The position numbers and the translations under genes were made by a program. Below are positions 45,294 through 55,400 of a stretch of 64,000 bases of DNA, piece by piece (within the stretch, counting starts at the first letter, position 1; the number at the start of each line of letters is the position of its first letter). This DNA is from Vagococcus martis (GTDB taxonomy: Bacteria > Bacillota > Bacilli > Lactobacillales > Vagococcaceae), in contig NZ_MVAB01000001.1 of assembly GCF_002026305.1 (NCBI RefSeq), positions 744,001 through 808,000 on the forward strand. Reading direction: 5' to 3'. The notes below the pieces were generated by a model. It saw nothing but the letters and a program-made list of their open reading frames with translations. It had not been told where the DNA came from and did no database searches.

Positions 45294-46031
45294 TTAATAA
45301 AACACTTCATCTAAGAATAGTCCTTGTGCTGGCACCGTGTCCCCAGCGTTACTTCTGATTTTCGTATCAAATACTTGGTCAATATCCTCTAATGACATTT
45401 TTCCTGTTCCCACATCCAGTAACGTGCCCATCATAATACGAACCATCTTATGTAAAAAGCCATCTCCAACAAAGGTAAAATGAAGAATAGCGCCTTCTTG
45501 TTTAACAGATAATTCAGTAATCGTGCGTGTCGTTGATTTTTTCGTTTTCTTTAATGCTGAAAAGCCACGGAAATCATGTGTGCCTTTTAATTTCTCACAA
45601 GCTAATTCAACTTTTTTCATGTCTAACTTTTCAGGAACATGCATACTATAGTTTTTATAGAAAGCTGACGGAATACGCTGATTCCAAACATAGTAACTAT
45701 ATTGTTTTCCTTTCGCATTATATCTTGAATGAAATCTGTCAGGCATCTCTTCAAGTTGTGTTACAACAATATCTTGAGGCAAATATTGGTGAAAGAAATT
45801 TAACATATCATCTAATGATAAATCAGATTCTGTTTTAAAGTTTGCTACCTGCCCTTTTGCGTGTGTCCCAGCATCTGTTCTACCAGACCCGACAATTTCA
45901 AGTTTTTCACCGGTCATTTGATGAATAATATTTTCTATTTTCCCTTGAATTGTTTTGTCTGAATCACCTAATCGTTGCCAACCTTGGTATCTTTTTCCAT
46001 CATACTCTATTGTCATCTTTATATTTCTCAT
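45294..46031 (-). CDS. truA: tRNA pseudouridine synthase A (TruA)
   Basis: The 245-residue protein has the TruA catalytic motif GSGRTDAGTHAKGQVANF, with nucleophile Asp53, the N-terminal IEYDGKRYQGWQRL, and the closing RMMGTLLDVGTGK. It makes pseudouridine at positions 38-40 of many tRNAs. A ribosome site AAAGGAGATT lies upstream. It is a single gene here, outside the ribosomal-protein cluster where it often resides. Confidence 0.96.
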   Translation of the reverse strand: MRNIKMTIEYDGKRYQGWQRLGDSDKTIQGKIENIIHQMTGEKLEIVGSGRTDAGTHAKGQVANFKTESDLSLDDMLNFFHQYLPQDIVVTQLEEMPDRFHSRYNAKGKQYSYYVWNQRIPSAFYKNYSMHVPEKLDMKKVELACEKLKGTHDFRGFSALKKTKKSTTRTITELSVKQEGAILHFTFVGDGFLHKMVRIMMGTLLDVGTGKMSLEDIDQVFDTKIRSNAGDTVPAQGLFLDEVFY

Positions 46032-46093
46032 GATTATTTATTAATCTCCTTTATAACTGTCATACCTTGTCTATCATGACACAATTTCACTCA

Positions 46094-46449
46094 TTATAAA
46101 AGAGCATTTAATTTAGTTTTATAAGTTTCTATGTCTTCATTTGTTAATTTAAGAGGAAAATCGGATTGTCTTTCCCTCAATAATTTTATAAACCAATCTG
46201 TCACTTGTTGAAAATCATAAAGAGACATTTTACATTTCAGTTCATTTAATAGAGTGGTCCAAAAATTTTTTATTACGCTCTGAAGCATGGCTATATATCG
46301 TTTTAGGCTCAATTTTTTATCTTGTTTCAACCACAATTGACATTGCCACTTCTCTTATCACACCACCAGTTATTGTGGTCCTTATATTACCTCTAGTCAT
46401 TATTTCTACTGCATTTTTTACAGCTTTACGCTTTTTAAATGCAAAATAA
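46094..46449. other. Uncertain region: possible remnant of a membrane protein (+) and an 80-codon frame (-)
   Basis: Between truA and the LacI gene two overlapping frames compete. On the plus strand 46196-46449 reads as a protein tail with two hydrophobic helices (WLYIVLGSIFYLVSTTID; VIVVLILPLVIISTAFF) ending right before a terminator, but it has no start codon or ribosome site. On the minus strand 46336-46094 is an 80-codon frame without a convincing ribosome site. The plus-strand remnant looks the more natural. I cannot settle it. Confidence 0.35.
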
Positions 46450-46483
46450 AAAGACATCCCTCTATTAATGAATGTCTTTTTTT
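46448..46483. terminator. Terminator of LacI-type gene
   Basis: A 10-bp perfect stem (46448-46457 with 46472-46481) flanked by A and T runs overlaps the end of the repressor gene. Confidence 0.8.
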
Positions 46484-47457
46484 GACGTCTTACCTTCCCA
46501 TAGCGTAACTGGTAAAATGTATTCATGTTCTGTTTCTTTTTTGTGGATTCGTTTCATTAATATACTTATAGCCATCTCTGCCATCTCATCAATTGGTTGC
46601 ACAATTGTTGTTAAATCTGGCAAAATACTACGAGTCATAATCGTTCCATCATAACCAACTAATAATAAATCTTCTGGTACACGAATCCCTTTTTCTTTTG
46701 CTATTTGTAAAATCAATGCCGCATCCATATCATTTGAAGCAAATATTCCATCAACATCAGGATATGTTTCAAATAATTGATAAAAAATATCTTTTTTCTC
46801 TTGATATGGTATATTAAAATCAACTGTTACTGTTTGCGGTGACAATCCATGTGCTGTCATTGTATCCTCATAAGCCTCTCGACGTCTCTTAGCTGGCGTT
46901 TCTAACTCAACAGGACCATTAGTATGAATGATATGTTTCGCTCCTTGTTCTATTAAAACTGTGGTTGCTAATTTTCCACCCTGATAATTATCTGACTCAA
47001 TCACAGGAATATCTTCATTCATCACTCGATCTATCGCAACAATCGGTAAGTTTTGGTATTTGTATTCTTGAATGCCTTGATTATGCGTTCCAACAATCAA
47101 GCCATCTACTTGCTCTGATAATAATTGATTCAAATAATCAGATTCTTTTTTGGTATTATTCATTGAATTACCAATCAAGACTTTGTATCCATCTTCATAC
47201 AACTTTTTCTCAAGTGCTTCGACTAATTCACCAAAGAAGGGGTTAGCGACAGTTGGAAAAACTAGTCCAATAATATTTGTTTTTTTATTATATAGTTGTC
47301 TTGCCACCACATTTGGCTGATAATTTAATTCCTCCATAGCCTCGTGCACTCTATCAATGGTTTTCTGACTTAAATACCCTCTATTATTTAACACCCTTGA
47401 TACAGTAGTTTTTGATACATTTGCTCTTTTGGCTACATCTTCTAACTTTGGTCTCAT
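46465..47457 (-). CDS. scrR: LacI-family repressor of the sucrose operon (ScrR-like)
   Basis: From the ATG at 47457 (GAGGGG upstream) the product is 330 residues. It has a LacI helix-turn-helix (residues 1-50, LEDVAKRANVSKTTVSRVLNN) with hinge, and a periplasmic-binding-like sugar domain (IIGLVFPTVANPFFGELVEAL; GIFASNDMDAALIL). It is the last gene of the minus-strand sucrose operon, and AACCGGTT-type operators lie in the operon promoter. It is the probable sucrose- or fructose-responsive repressor. Confidence 0.85.
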   Translation of the reverse strand: MRPKLEDVAKRANVSKTTVSRVLNNRGYLSQKTIDRVHEAMEELNYQPNVVARQLYNKKTNIIGLVFPTVANPFFGELVEALEKKLYEDGYKVLIGNSMNNTKKESDYLNQLLSEQVDGLIVGTHNQGIQEYKYQNLPIVAIDRVMNEDIPVIESDNYQGGKLATTVLIEQGAKHIIHTNGPVELETPAKRRREAYEDTMTAHGLSPQTVTVDFNIPYQEKKDIFYQLFETYPDVDGIFASNDMDAALILQIAKEKGIRVPEDLLLVGYDGTIMTRSILPDLTTIVQPIDEMAEMAISILMKRIHKKETEHEYILPVTLWEGKTSKKDIH

Positions 47458-47497
47458 AAAACTACCCCTCATCATTATTCTCTGTCTAGAATAGCAT

Positions 47498-47537
47498 AAA
47501 AAAGGCCTTTATAACAATTCATTATAAAAGCCTTTTT
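47498..47537 (-). terminator. Terminator between fructokinase and repressor genes
   Basis: A 16-position stem with one mismatch (47498-47513 with 47522-47537), T-rich on the minus side, separates the enzyme genes from scrR. The repressor may have its own transcript. Confidence 0.75.
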
Positions 47538-47544
47538 ACTAGTA

Positions 47545-48417
47545 TTATTCTTGTAATTGGTTTAATCCTAAAGCAAAGTTACCCAATGTTGCTGAGCCAT
47601 TATTTTTAATTAATGGTCGAGTGATGTATTTGTCTAGAGGTGGTAATTCAACATAATCATTTAAGAGTTCAGCCACATTTTGACGAACTTTTTCAAGTAA
47701 TGTTTCATTTGCCACACTTCCGCCAAATACGATTTTATCTGGGCGAATAATCAAGGTTGTTTGAATCACTGCTTGTGCTAGATAGTAAGCCATAATATCC
47801 CACACTGGATCAGTCAATGGTACTGTTTCACCTTTTTGACCAAGACGGGCTTCAAATGTCGGGCCAGAAACTAATCCTTCTAAACAGTCACCATGATATG
47901 GGCAGATACCTTTAAACTCTAAATCATCCGGATGACGTTTTACAAATGTATGCCCCATCTCTGGATGTCCTGCTTCACCTAGAAGTTCACCATTAATCAC
48001 TGCACCACCACCAACACCCGTTCCGACAGTGTAATAAACCAACGAATTAATTTTTTCATTTGATAAAGTCGACATAATATATTCACCATATGCTGAACCA
48101 TTGACATCTGTTGTCCAAGACATTGGCACATCTAATTCTTTCTGTAAATAACCTAGAACATCAACATTTTTCCAACCTGGTTTTGGTGTGGTTGTAATAT
48201 AACCAGATTTAGGTGAATGTTTTCTGATTTCAATTGGTCCAAAAGATGCTACTCCAAGAGCCTCAATATCAAACTGTTTAAAATACTCCACCGCCTGTTT
48301 TAATGTTTCTTCTGGTGTCGTTGTCGGGAACGTTATCTGATCTTTTACTCGGTAATCTTCATCACCTACTGCACAGACAAATTTTGTTCCACCTGCTTCA
48401 ATACTACCAATTAACAC
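47545..48417 (-). CDS. scrK: ROK-family fructokinase
   Basis: The 290-residue protein has ROK features: the ATP-binding start IGSIEAGGTKFVCAVG, YYTVGTGVGGGAVINGELL, and the zinc loop GHTFVKRHPDD...GICPYHGDCLEGL. It phosphorylates the fructose released from sucrose. The start is a GTG seven bases after AAGGAGG. It lies 12 bp downstream of the sucrose hydrolase gene. Confidence 0.92.
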   Translation of the reverse strand: MLIGSIEAGGTKFVCAVGDEDYRVKDQITFPTTTPEETLKQAVEYFKQFDIEALGVASFGPIEIRKHSPKSGYITTTPKPGWKNVDVLGYLQKELDVPMSWTTDVNGSAYGEYIMSTLSNEKINSLVYYTVGTGVGGGAVINGELLGEAGHPEMGHTFVKRHPDDLEFKGICPYHGDCLEGLVSGPTFEARLGQKGETVPLTDPVWDIMAYYLAQAVIQTTLIIRPDKIVFGGSVANETLLEKVRQNVAELLNDYVELPPLDKYITRPLIKNNGSATLGNFALGLNQLQE

Positions 48418-48429
48418 AATAAAACCTCC

Positions 48430-49860
48430 TTAGTTATAAGAAACTGCATTGTTATCTAGTTGATAAACTGTATAAGAGATAGTTTCTTCTTCACTAACCG
48501 TCACATAAACATCTGTTTTTTCTTCTGTATAGAAACGTTCAGTAAACACAAGCTCCCCTTCATTAATGAAGATTTCAATCGAACTTGTATCAATAAACAC
48601 TCGTAATGACAGCTTATCACATGGTTGAATTGTACCATATCTTAAGTCATCTTTGTCACTACGTTTTAAAATAAACTCATTCGTTGCTTTAGAATAGGTT
48701 AATAAAACTAATTCTTCATTAGATGTTTTTAATGAAAAGCTTACTTCTTCTTGATTAGTTCCTGTAAGAGGAATATCTACTAGCACTTCACTAGATGATG
48801 CATCTTCTGCTACTAATAATTCTTTAGAAACAACTGCAGAATCATTTGAAACTTCTTTTATTCTTAAGCCTTCTAATTCTTTTACAGGTGTCATATAAAG
48901 ATGATCATTTTTTAATCTCAATTCACGTGGAATCGTTAAAACTCCTGCCCAGCCATCTTCTTGCTCAGGCATTGGGCTTTCCCACATATCCATCCAAGCG
49001 ATCACAATTCTTCTACCATCTGGTGCTAATGTTGTTTGTGTCGCATAAAAATCATGTCCTTTATCCAATTCATGGAACTCTCCGCGTGTAAATGTTGCTG
49101 TTTTATAGTCATAATCACCAATAAAATAACCTGTTTGGAATAGATTTAAGTAATCTTTCCCTTGAGCATCTATCCCTTGTGGTGATAATAATAAGATGTC
49201 TTTTCCATCAAGATTGAAAAAGTCTGGGCATTCCCACATAAAGCCTTCTGTTTTTAATCCATTTGCTTTAGAAATAGGTCCTTCATATTCCCAATCTAAT
49301 AAATCTTTAGATGAATAAACAATGGCTCTACCTAATCCATCTTCACCTTGACTACCTAAAATCATGTAATAAACGCCATCTTTTTCCCAAACTTTAGGAT
49401 CTCTAAAGTGATGTGTATTATCTCCAGGTTCTTTAGCAATGATAGGATTGTTTTCATATTTTGTAAAGTGAATACCATCTGTACTGTAAGCCATATTTTG
49501 ATTTTGCCAAAAATGTTCTTTATCTCCATCACCATAATAATGATGTCCAGTATAGAATAAGTATAATACGCCATCTTTTTCGATTGCACTACCTGAGAAA
49601 CAGCCATCCTCATCTTCTTTATCACCAGGTGTTAAAGCAATTGGTAGACTTTCCCAATGGACTAAATTTTTACTTCTTGCATGTCCCCAATGCATCGGAC
49701 CCCATTCAGTACTATATGGGTAATGTTGGTAAAACACATGATAGTATCCATCAAAGTAGCAAAAGCCATTTGGATCATTAATCCAACCAGATGGTGCAGC
49801 AACATGATATCCTAAGCGGTAACGTGAGTTAGTTAATTCGATTGGTTTTTGTTTTGTCAT
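48430..49860 (-). CDS. scrB: GH32 sucrose hydrolase (invertase/sucrose-6-phosphate hydrolase)
   Basis: The 476-residue protein has the GH32 five-blade propeller motifs: GWINDPNGFCYFDGYYHVFYQ (nucleophile Asp29), HHFRDPKVW (stabilising Asp) and MWECPDFF (acid/base Glu), then a C-terminal beta-sandwich. With a permease rather than a PTS next door, its substrate is more likely free sucrose than sucrose-6-phosphate. It is cotranscribed with permease and fructokinase. Confidence 0.93.
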   Translation of the reverse strand: MTKQKPIELTNSRYRLGYHVAAPSGWINDPNGFCYFDGYYHVFYQHYPYSTEWGPMHWGHARSKNLVHWESLPIALTPGDKEDEDGCFSGSAIEKDGVLYLFYTGHHYYGDGDKEHFWQNQNMAYSTDGIHFTKYENNPIIAKEPGDNTHHFRDPKVWEKDGVYYMILGSQGEDGLGRAIVYSSKDLLDWEYEGPISKANGLKTEGFMWECPDFFNLDGKDILLLSPQGIDAQGKDYLNLFQTGYFIGDYDYKTATFTRGEFHELDKGHDFYATQTTLAPDGRRIVIAWMDMWESPMPEQEDGWAGVLTIPRELRLKNDHLYMTPVKELEGLRIKEVSNDSAVVSKELLVAEDASSSEVLVDIPLTGTNQEEVSFSLKTSNEELVLLTYSKATNEFILKRSDKDDLRYGTIQPCDKLSLRVFIDTSSIEIFINEGELVFTERFYTEEKTDVYVTVSEEETISYTVYQLDNNAVSYN

Positions 49861-49902
49861 AATAAATCTCCTACTTTCTTTTATTTTATAATTATTTTTA
49901 TA

Positions 49903-51180
49903 TTAAGCTCTAACAAATGGATCTCCTTGCACATCTTGATCATCCTTTTTAATAATGAAGAAAGCATACACACCTGCGATAAGAACAATAAATGAAATAA
50001 TTCTAAATGTTGATTGATAACCAACTGCATCTCTTAAAATACCAAGTGGTGTAGATAGGATAACTTGTCCAACTTGTGCGGCAATTTGGAAGCCAATCAT
50101 ATAAAGTGTGGCAGATAACTTAGTATCAAAATGTAAGGTGAAGTAGCGGAACATTGGTAAAATAAACATTGGTACTTCTAAAGCATGTAACATTTTAATA
50201 CAAGAAACAGCAATTGGAGATGTTGTAAAACCACATAATCCAATACGAATACACATAATTGTCACACCACATAATAATGTATTTCTGACACCAATTTTTC
50301 TCATGATGATTGGGACAACTCCCAACATAATAGCTTCACAGAATACTTGAACAGCATTTAATGTTCCATACATTTTTTCCCCAGCAGCTGAAGTTGAAAA
50401 TAAACTAGTATAAAACCCTGGAAACATTTGTTGATCAAATACATTATAAAAAGTCCAAGAAAAAACGATAAAAATAATAATGGCCCATAATTGTGGTAAT
50501 TTTAATAAACCAAACATTTCTTTTAATGAAGGAACACTACTTGATTCAGCTTGTTTGTCTTCAAATTCTTTATTTGCTACTCTTTCAGCTTTTGGTTTCC
50601 AAAGTAATAAATTTAGTAATAATAATACTCCAAAGAATGAACCAGCCCAGAAGTTTAAGTTTGGATTTTGTACAAAAAGGAATCCGGCAAGTAATGCCAC
50701 AATAGCATATCCAAATGAACCCCATGCTCTGGCTTGACCATATTCAAAATCAAACAAACGGCTAAAACGTTCTGTTACTGCTTCAAAAATACCAACCGAT
50801 GATAAGAATCCGGCTGATAATACCACTGCTCCAACAATAATACCTAAATTGAAATTATTTTCTAATAATGGTGCGTACACCCAGATAAAGAATGGTCCAA
50901 CGAGTGAGGCAATAACTGCTGAAAAAATTAGCAATGTTCGTTTGATATATAATTTATCTTGCAATGTTCCATAGATAAACATAAATATCAATGTGACGAG
51001 TGAATTGGCTGAAAATATCGTTCCGACAGCGCTACCACTTAATCCCAAACCATTAGATTCAGAAGTCAGCCAGAGCTGGAAGAATGACCACCATACACCC
51101 CATGATGCAAAAAATAGTAATAAGGTCAGTGAACTTTGTAAATAAGATGGATTTTTAAATGATTCTTTGAATTTTAACAT
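49903..51180 (-). CDS. MFS oligosaccharide:H+ symporter (sucrose permease, LacY/CscB type)
   Basis: From the ATG at 51180 the product is 425 residues with 12 membrane helices, belonging to the LacY-like oligosaccharide:proton symporter family (SLTLLLFFASWGVWWSFFQLWL; FGYAIVALLAGF). Position at the head of the sucrose operon makes sucrose the likely substrate; raffinose-type sugars are possible. Import without phosphorylation fits the downstream hydrolase plus fructokinase. A promoter with four operator-like sites lies upstream. Confidence 0.88.
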   Translation of the reverse strand: MLKFKESFKNPSYLQSSLTLLLFFASWGVWWSFFQLWLTSESNGLGLSGSAVGTIFSANSLVTLIFMFIYGTLQDKLYIKRTLLIFSAVIASLVGPFFIWVYAPLLENNFNLGIIVGAVVLSAGFLSSVGIFEAVTERFSRLFDFEYGQARAWGSFGYAIVALLAGFLFVQNPNLNFWAGSFFGVLLLLNLLLWKPKAERVANKEFEDKQAESSSVPSLKEMFGLLKLPQLWAIIIFIVFSWTFYNVFDQQMFPGFYTSLFSTSAAGEKMYGTLNAVQVFCEAIMLGVVPIIMRKIGVRNTLLCGVTIMCIRIGLCGFTTSPIAVSCIKMLHALEVPMFILPMFRYFTLHFDTKLSATLYMIGFQIAAQVGQVILSTPLGILRDAVGYQSTFRIISFIVLIAGVYAFFIIKKDDQDVQGDPFVRA

Positions 51181-51217
51181 ATTGGTTTCCCCCAATTATA
51201 GTATATTCTCCCGGCCC

Positions 51218-51306
51218 ATGACAACCGGTTAACATTTTTATTTTGAAAAGCGCTTTCTATGTTTCAAAGTATAAATGAAATCCGCTTTCATGTCAACCGG
51301 ATAACA
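51218..51306 (-). promoter_or_regulatory. Sucrose operon control region
   Basis: On the minus strand TTGACA (51296-51291) and TATACT (51273-51268) are 17 bp apart. The spacer is filled by a palindrome like TGAAAGCGGATTTCA (51276-51290). A cre-like site TGAAAAGCGCTTTCTA (51244-51259) lies just downstream. Two CAACCGG-A/T-TAACAT repeats (51222-51235 and 51294-51306, palindromic core AACCGGTT in the first) flank the region. The layout suggests CcpA repression together with specific ScrR repression. Confidence 0.8.
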
Positions 51307-51334
51307 TAAATTGTTTTATGAATTTTTTGTAAAA

Positions 51335-51364
51335 CAAAAAAGAAGCCTACAACAGCTTCTTTTT
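51335..51364 (-). terminator. Terminator of the response regulator gene
   Basis: An 11-bp A/T-flanked stem (51335-51345 with 51355-51364), ten bases beyond the stop at 51374, has a T run on the minus strand. Confidence 0.8.
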
Positions 51365-51373
51365 AAACACTTA

Positions 51374-52441
51374 TTAAGATGTTAATCGGTCAATAAAATG
51401 GGAATATGGAATATCCAACTCATTTCTCCAATACTCATCTGTTTCCTTTAGAAATTCCATTGCTCGAATATGTTGGTTGTTCTGTTGATAATAATAATAA
51501 ACAATCTCTACGTAATCCTCTTCTAATAACAAATCTTCTTTAAATTTATAAAGGATTCTTGTCATGATAGATTGGTCGACACAATTCTGCTTAATAGCTT
51601 TCATTAAATATTCCAATACTATTTGATGAAAATGTTGACTATACTCTTCTGCCCATAAATAATCACTCATTGCAAAATAGCGTTCCTTATAGATATCAAG
51701 AACTTTCATAATATTGTGCAGCGTTATAGGTTCTTTGAGAAGTCCTTTTAATTTATTTAATGGTGTTTCAACAGGATAAGTTAAAATGTATCTACCTTGT
51801 TTATATATAATTGGGTTTTGTAACTTATTCTTTTTAAACACTTGGCGAATTTGATAAATCGTTGTGTGCAGCATCATCGTACTTGACTCTTTTACTTGGT
51901 CTGGCCATAAGTACTCTACTAATTGTTCTTTATTTAAGCCTCCATCTGAGAAGTGCCATAATATAAAGAGCAGTTCTAATGCTTTTTTAGTTCTAAGTTC
52001 TAGTAGTGTATGTTGATTTTTAAATATCTGGCCTTCTGAAAAGATATCAAAAATAAGCGGTCGTTGTTGTTCTACTTTTTCTTCTTTTCTAGATCCGACT
52101 TTTTTAATCATTTTTGCAAAGCGATTTTTAGTCACTGGTTTTAGTAAGTAGTCTATGGCATTTACCTCAAATGCCGTCACAGCATATTCTGAATAAGCTG
52201 TGACAAAAACAATGTTGACTGTGGGATTAATTCGATTAATTTCTTCGGCTAATTCAATTCCTAACACGTTTCCTATATTGATATCCAGTAATAATAATTC
52301 TATGTCCAATTCTTTAACTTTTTCAACAACTTCTTCCCCAATAGTTGTTGTGTAAATCAAGGTTAATCCTTCTTGGGCATTTACATGTTTCTCAAGTAGT
52401 TTTAGTGCAGGTATTTCATCATCGACAATCATTGTACGCAT
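51374..52441 (-). CDS. Response regulator with BTAD/SARP-type output domain
   Basis: The 355-residue protein has an N-terminal receiver (Asp53 in LLLLDINIG; conserved lysine in YLLKPVT), then an OmpR-like winged helix (about 150-225, RTKKALELLFILWHFSDGG), then a bacterial transcriptional activation (TPR-like) domain. This is the SARP-like architecture. It follows the hybrid kinase by 16 bp and is its evident partner. Genes next door encode pilins and sortases, so pilus control is a fair inference. Confidence 0.85.
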   Translation of the reverse strand: MRTMIVDDEIPALKLLEKHVNAQEGLTLIYTTTIGEEVVEKVKELDIELLLLDINIGNVLGIELAEEINRINPTVNIVFVTAYSEYAVTAFEVNAIDYLLKPVTKNRFAKMIKKVGSRKEEKVEQQRPLIFDIFSEGQIFKNQHTLLELRTKKALELLFILWHFSDGGLNKEQLVEYLWPDQVKESSTMMLHTTIYQIRQVFKKNKLQNPIIYKQGRYILTYPVETPLNKLKGLLKEPITLHNIMKVLDIYKERYFAMSDYLWAEEYSQHFHQIVLEYLMKAIKQNCVDQSIMTRILYKFKEDLLLEEDYVEIVYYYYQQNNQHIRAMEFLKETDEYWRNELDIPYSHFIDRLTS

Positions 52442-52457
52442 ACAAATATCCCCTCTA

Positions 52458-55400
52458 CTAATAATCTAAATAAAATGATACATTGGTTCCTTTTCCAACT
52501 GTTGACTCAAAAATCAATTCTTCTCCCATGATTTTCTTAAATCGGTAATACGTATTAGTTAAACCAATACCAACTGGCAATTTTTGATACCTCATATGTA
52601 GAAAGTCCGACATGGTTTTATCCGTACCATTCCCATCATCTTTAATGACTACTTTTACTTGCGAATCAGTTACTCGCGAAATACAAATAGTCAACGTTCC
52701 ATTTCCTCTTTGTGGTAAAATACCATGTTTAATAGCATTTTCAACAATCGGTTGGATTGATAATGGAATAATTTCAACTTTCTTCAAGTCAAGTGTGCCA
52801 TCTACTTGCCAATTTATTTTTAGTTTATCTCCATACCGAGTTTCTTCGATTAATAAATACGATTTAACGAGTCGTATTTCCTCCTCCAAAGTAATCATGC
52901 CTTCATTATCATAGTGATATTTACTATGTAATAGAGTCATAAATGCATCAAAGACTTCTTCCATTTTGTCTTCATCTTCACTTGATAAACTAATGATTGT
53001 GTTCAACGTATTAAATAAAAAATGCGGCTCTATTTGTGCTTGGAGCCATGATGCTTCAAAATGAATCGCTTGTTCTATATTTTGCTTCATCCCAATTAAT
53101 ATTTTGACTCTCGCAGATAACTCGACAGCATCAATTGGTTTTTCTATATAATCATTTGCTCCTGAACGATAAACTTCATTTAATTCAACTTTATATTTAT
53201 TCGTAGATACTACCAAAAGGATTGGTAATTGAATGATCGTATGGCTTTTTCGAATGTCCCCAACAAACGAAAATCCCGTTTCATTTTCTAAAATAGTATC
53301 TGCTATGACGAGGTCAATATTATATTTTTTTATATAGCCTAATGCGTCTGTCGTATAGTTTGTTACAATAACTAGTGTCTCTCTATTTTCTAACATTGTG
53401 CGTATTGCAAGTAGCTGTTTAACATCACTACTCACTACTAATATGGTTCTTTTCTTATCTTGAACTAAGTTTTCATCTAATGTTATAACTTCAAAGCGTT
53501 CCTCAGCATAGACATCTAGTTCTGGTGCTTTATCAAAGGTAAACTTCATGTTAATACCATTAGTTATTTGTTCAACTGCTAAACTACCACCTTGAAGTCT
53601 TGTCATCGAATGCAACAAGCTCATCTCAACACCATACATACTTTCGAATAGCGTGTCATCTTCCATTAATTCATGTAGTGACATATTCATAATATGAATT
53701 TGATTTTTTGAAACAAAACATTCTGTGAATTTAACGTTTAAAACGATTTGTTCCTTTTCATTCATTTCAGTGTAAAAAGTTAACGTCCCTAACGGAATAA
53801 TTCGTTTGGCAATAAACAATACTTGGAAAATTAATTGCACGAAATGTCTCACATTCCCATAAACTACATCTGTTGAATAATCAATATCCATCACAACTGT
53901 TACATCTTGATAGAACTCATTTTTTGTCACGATACTCGTACAGTAATTAATTTTCTTTGTTATCGATAATGGTTCAACAAAATCATTTTTTAAAGAGAAC
54001 TCACTATTTGATAACTCAACCATATTATTCACCAATACCAAAATGTCTTGATTCGCTTCTTCTAACATAGCCAGGTCTTCTCTAAATACAGCGTCTGTTG
54101 TATTTTGAGTTTGTAACATAATCGTACTGATTAAGTTATCTATTTCTTTAATTGGCTTTCTTAGTTTAATGGCAACTCGTGATAGAAAACTATTTTTAGA
54201 TTCCATCGCATAGATTAAATTAGTATTCATATCTTCCATTTGAATATAAACACCTTGATAATGTTTCAGCCAAGTAATCATCAAACAAAAGACTGATATT
54301 AACAAATCAAAAGGATAATAAATATAAACCGCTCCTGTAATAAAAGAACAGAGCCATGAAGAAAGATGCATCATCAAACTACCTAATGATATTAGGAAAA
54401 ACACTTGAGACGGCACACTTTTCTCTAGCTTTCTATTAGCTGCGATAAACGTTATACTTAATGATAAAATCAAAAATAATATAAAAAGAATGGATGTACT
54501 TTGGATGATTTCTATCGGTAAAAAAATACATCCTATTAAACACATCACTTCAATTTTAATTATATATTTTAAAAACTTCTTATATCTTGTTGAGAAGTTT
54601 TCTATAACTAGCTTTATAAATAGCAAAGATATTATAATAATAGTTACATTAACTAGCCTCGTATTAATTTGGTATGGGATATCTATCCAATGATGTAATA
54701 ATTTTTCCCCTAAACCTATCATGAATAATAGTGAAAAATTAACTAAAATTATAACAACATTTAATACTTCAGGTTTTCTATGAACAAATGCATACAGACC
54801 TAATAATAAAATCACAGTTAACATTAGAATTGACAAAGTTATTAGCTCTAAACTATTAGAAATGTTCATTTGATTAATTAACACGTTTGAATCACCAAAT
54901 AAAATTTCCCTAACAATACCGCCGGAACGAGTATCCGTAAAATTAGATACTTGTATAATGATATCAACAACTTCTTTTCCTTCTAATTTGTTAAATAAAA
55001 GTGTTTTCGGTGTATTCTTTGGTTCGCTTAGTTTACCAGATGTCCCTACTACACCGGCTTCATACAGTAATTTATTATCAACATAAATTTTACTAGCGCT
55101 ATGTATACTGACCAAATGTATGGCAAAACGTCTCTCATGCTTTGGAAGATATAATTTCAAATGATATGTACCATAGCCAATTTTACTTTTTTTCTTAAAT
55201 TGTGTTTTCCAATCACCTGGCACAGATATAATCTGGCTATGATAATCATCAATATTATTTAATGTTAATAATTCATTAGGGTAAAAAGACCATTCACCAT
55301 TTAGTGAATAAATTTTATCGTCTAATTCATTATTATCAAATGCAACAACTCCTTTATCGCCTTTTATTGGTATACTTCCGAACTGGTTTTCCCAAAAACT

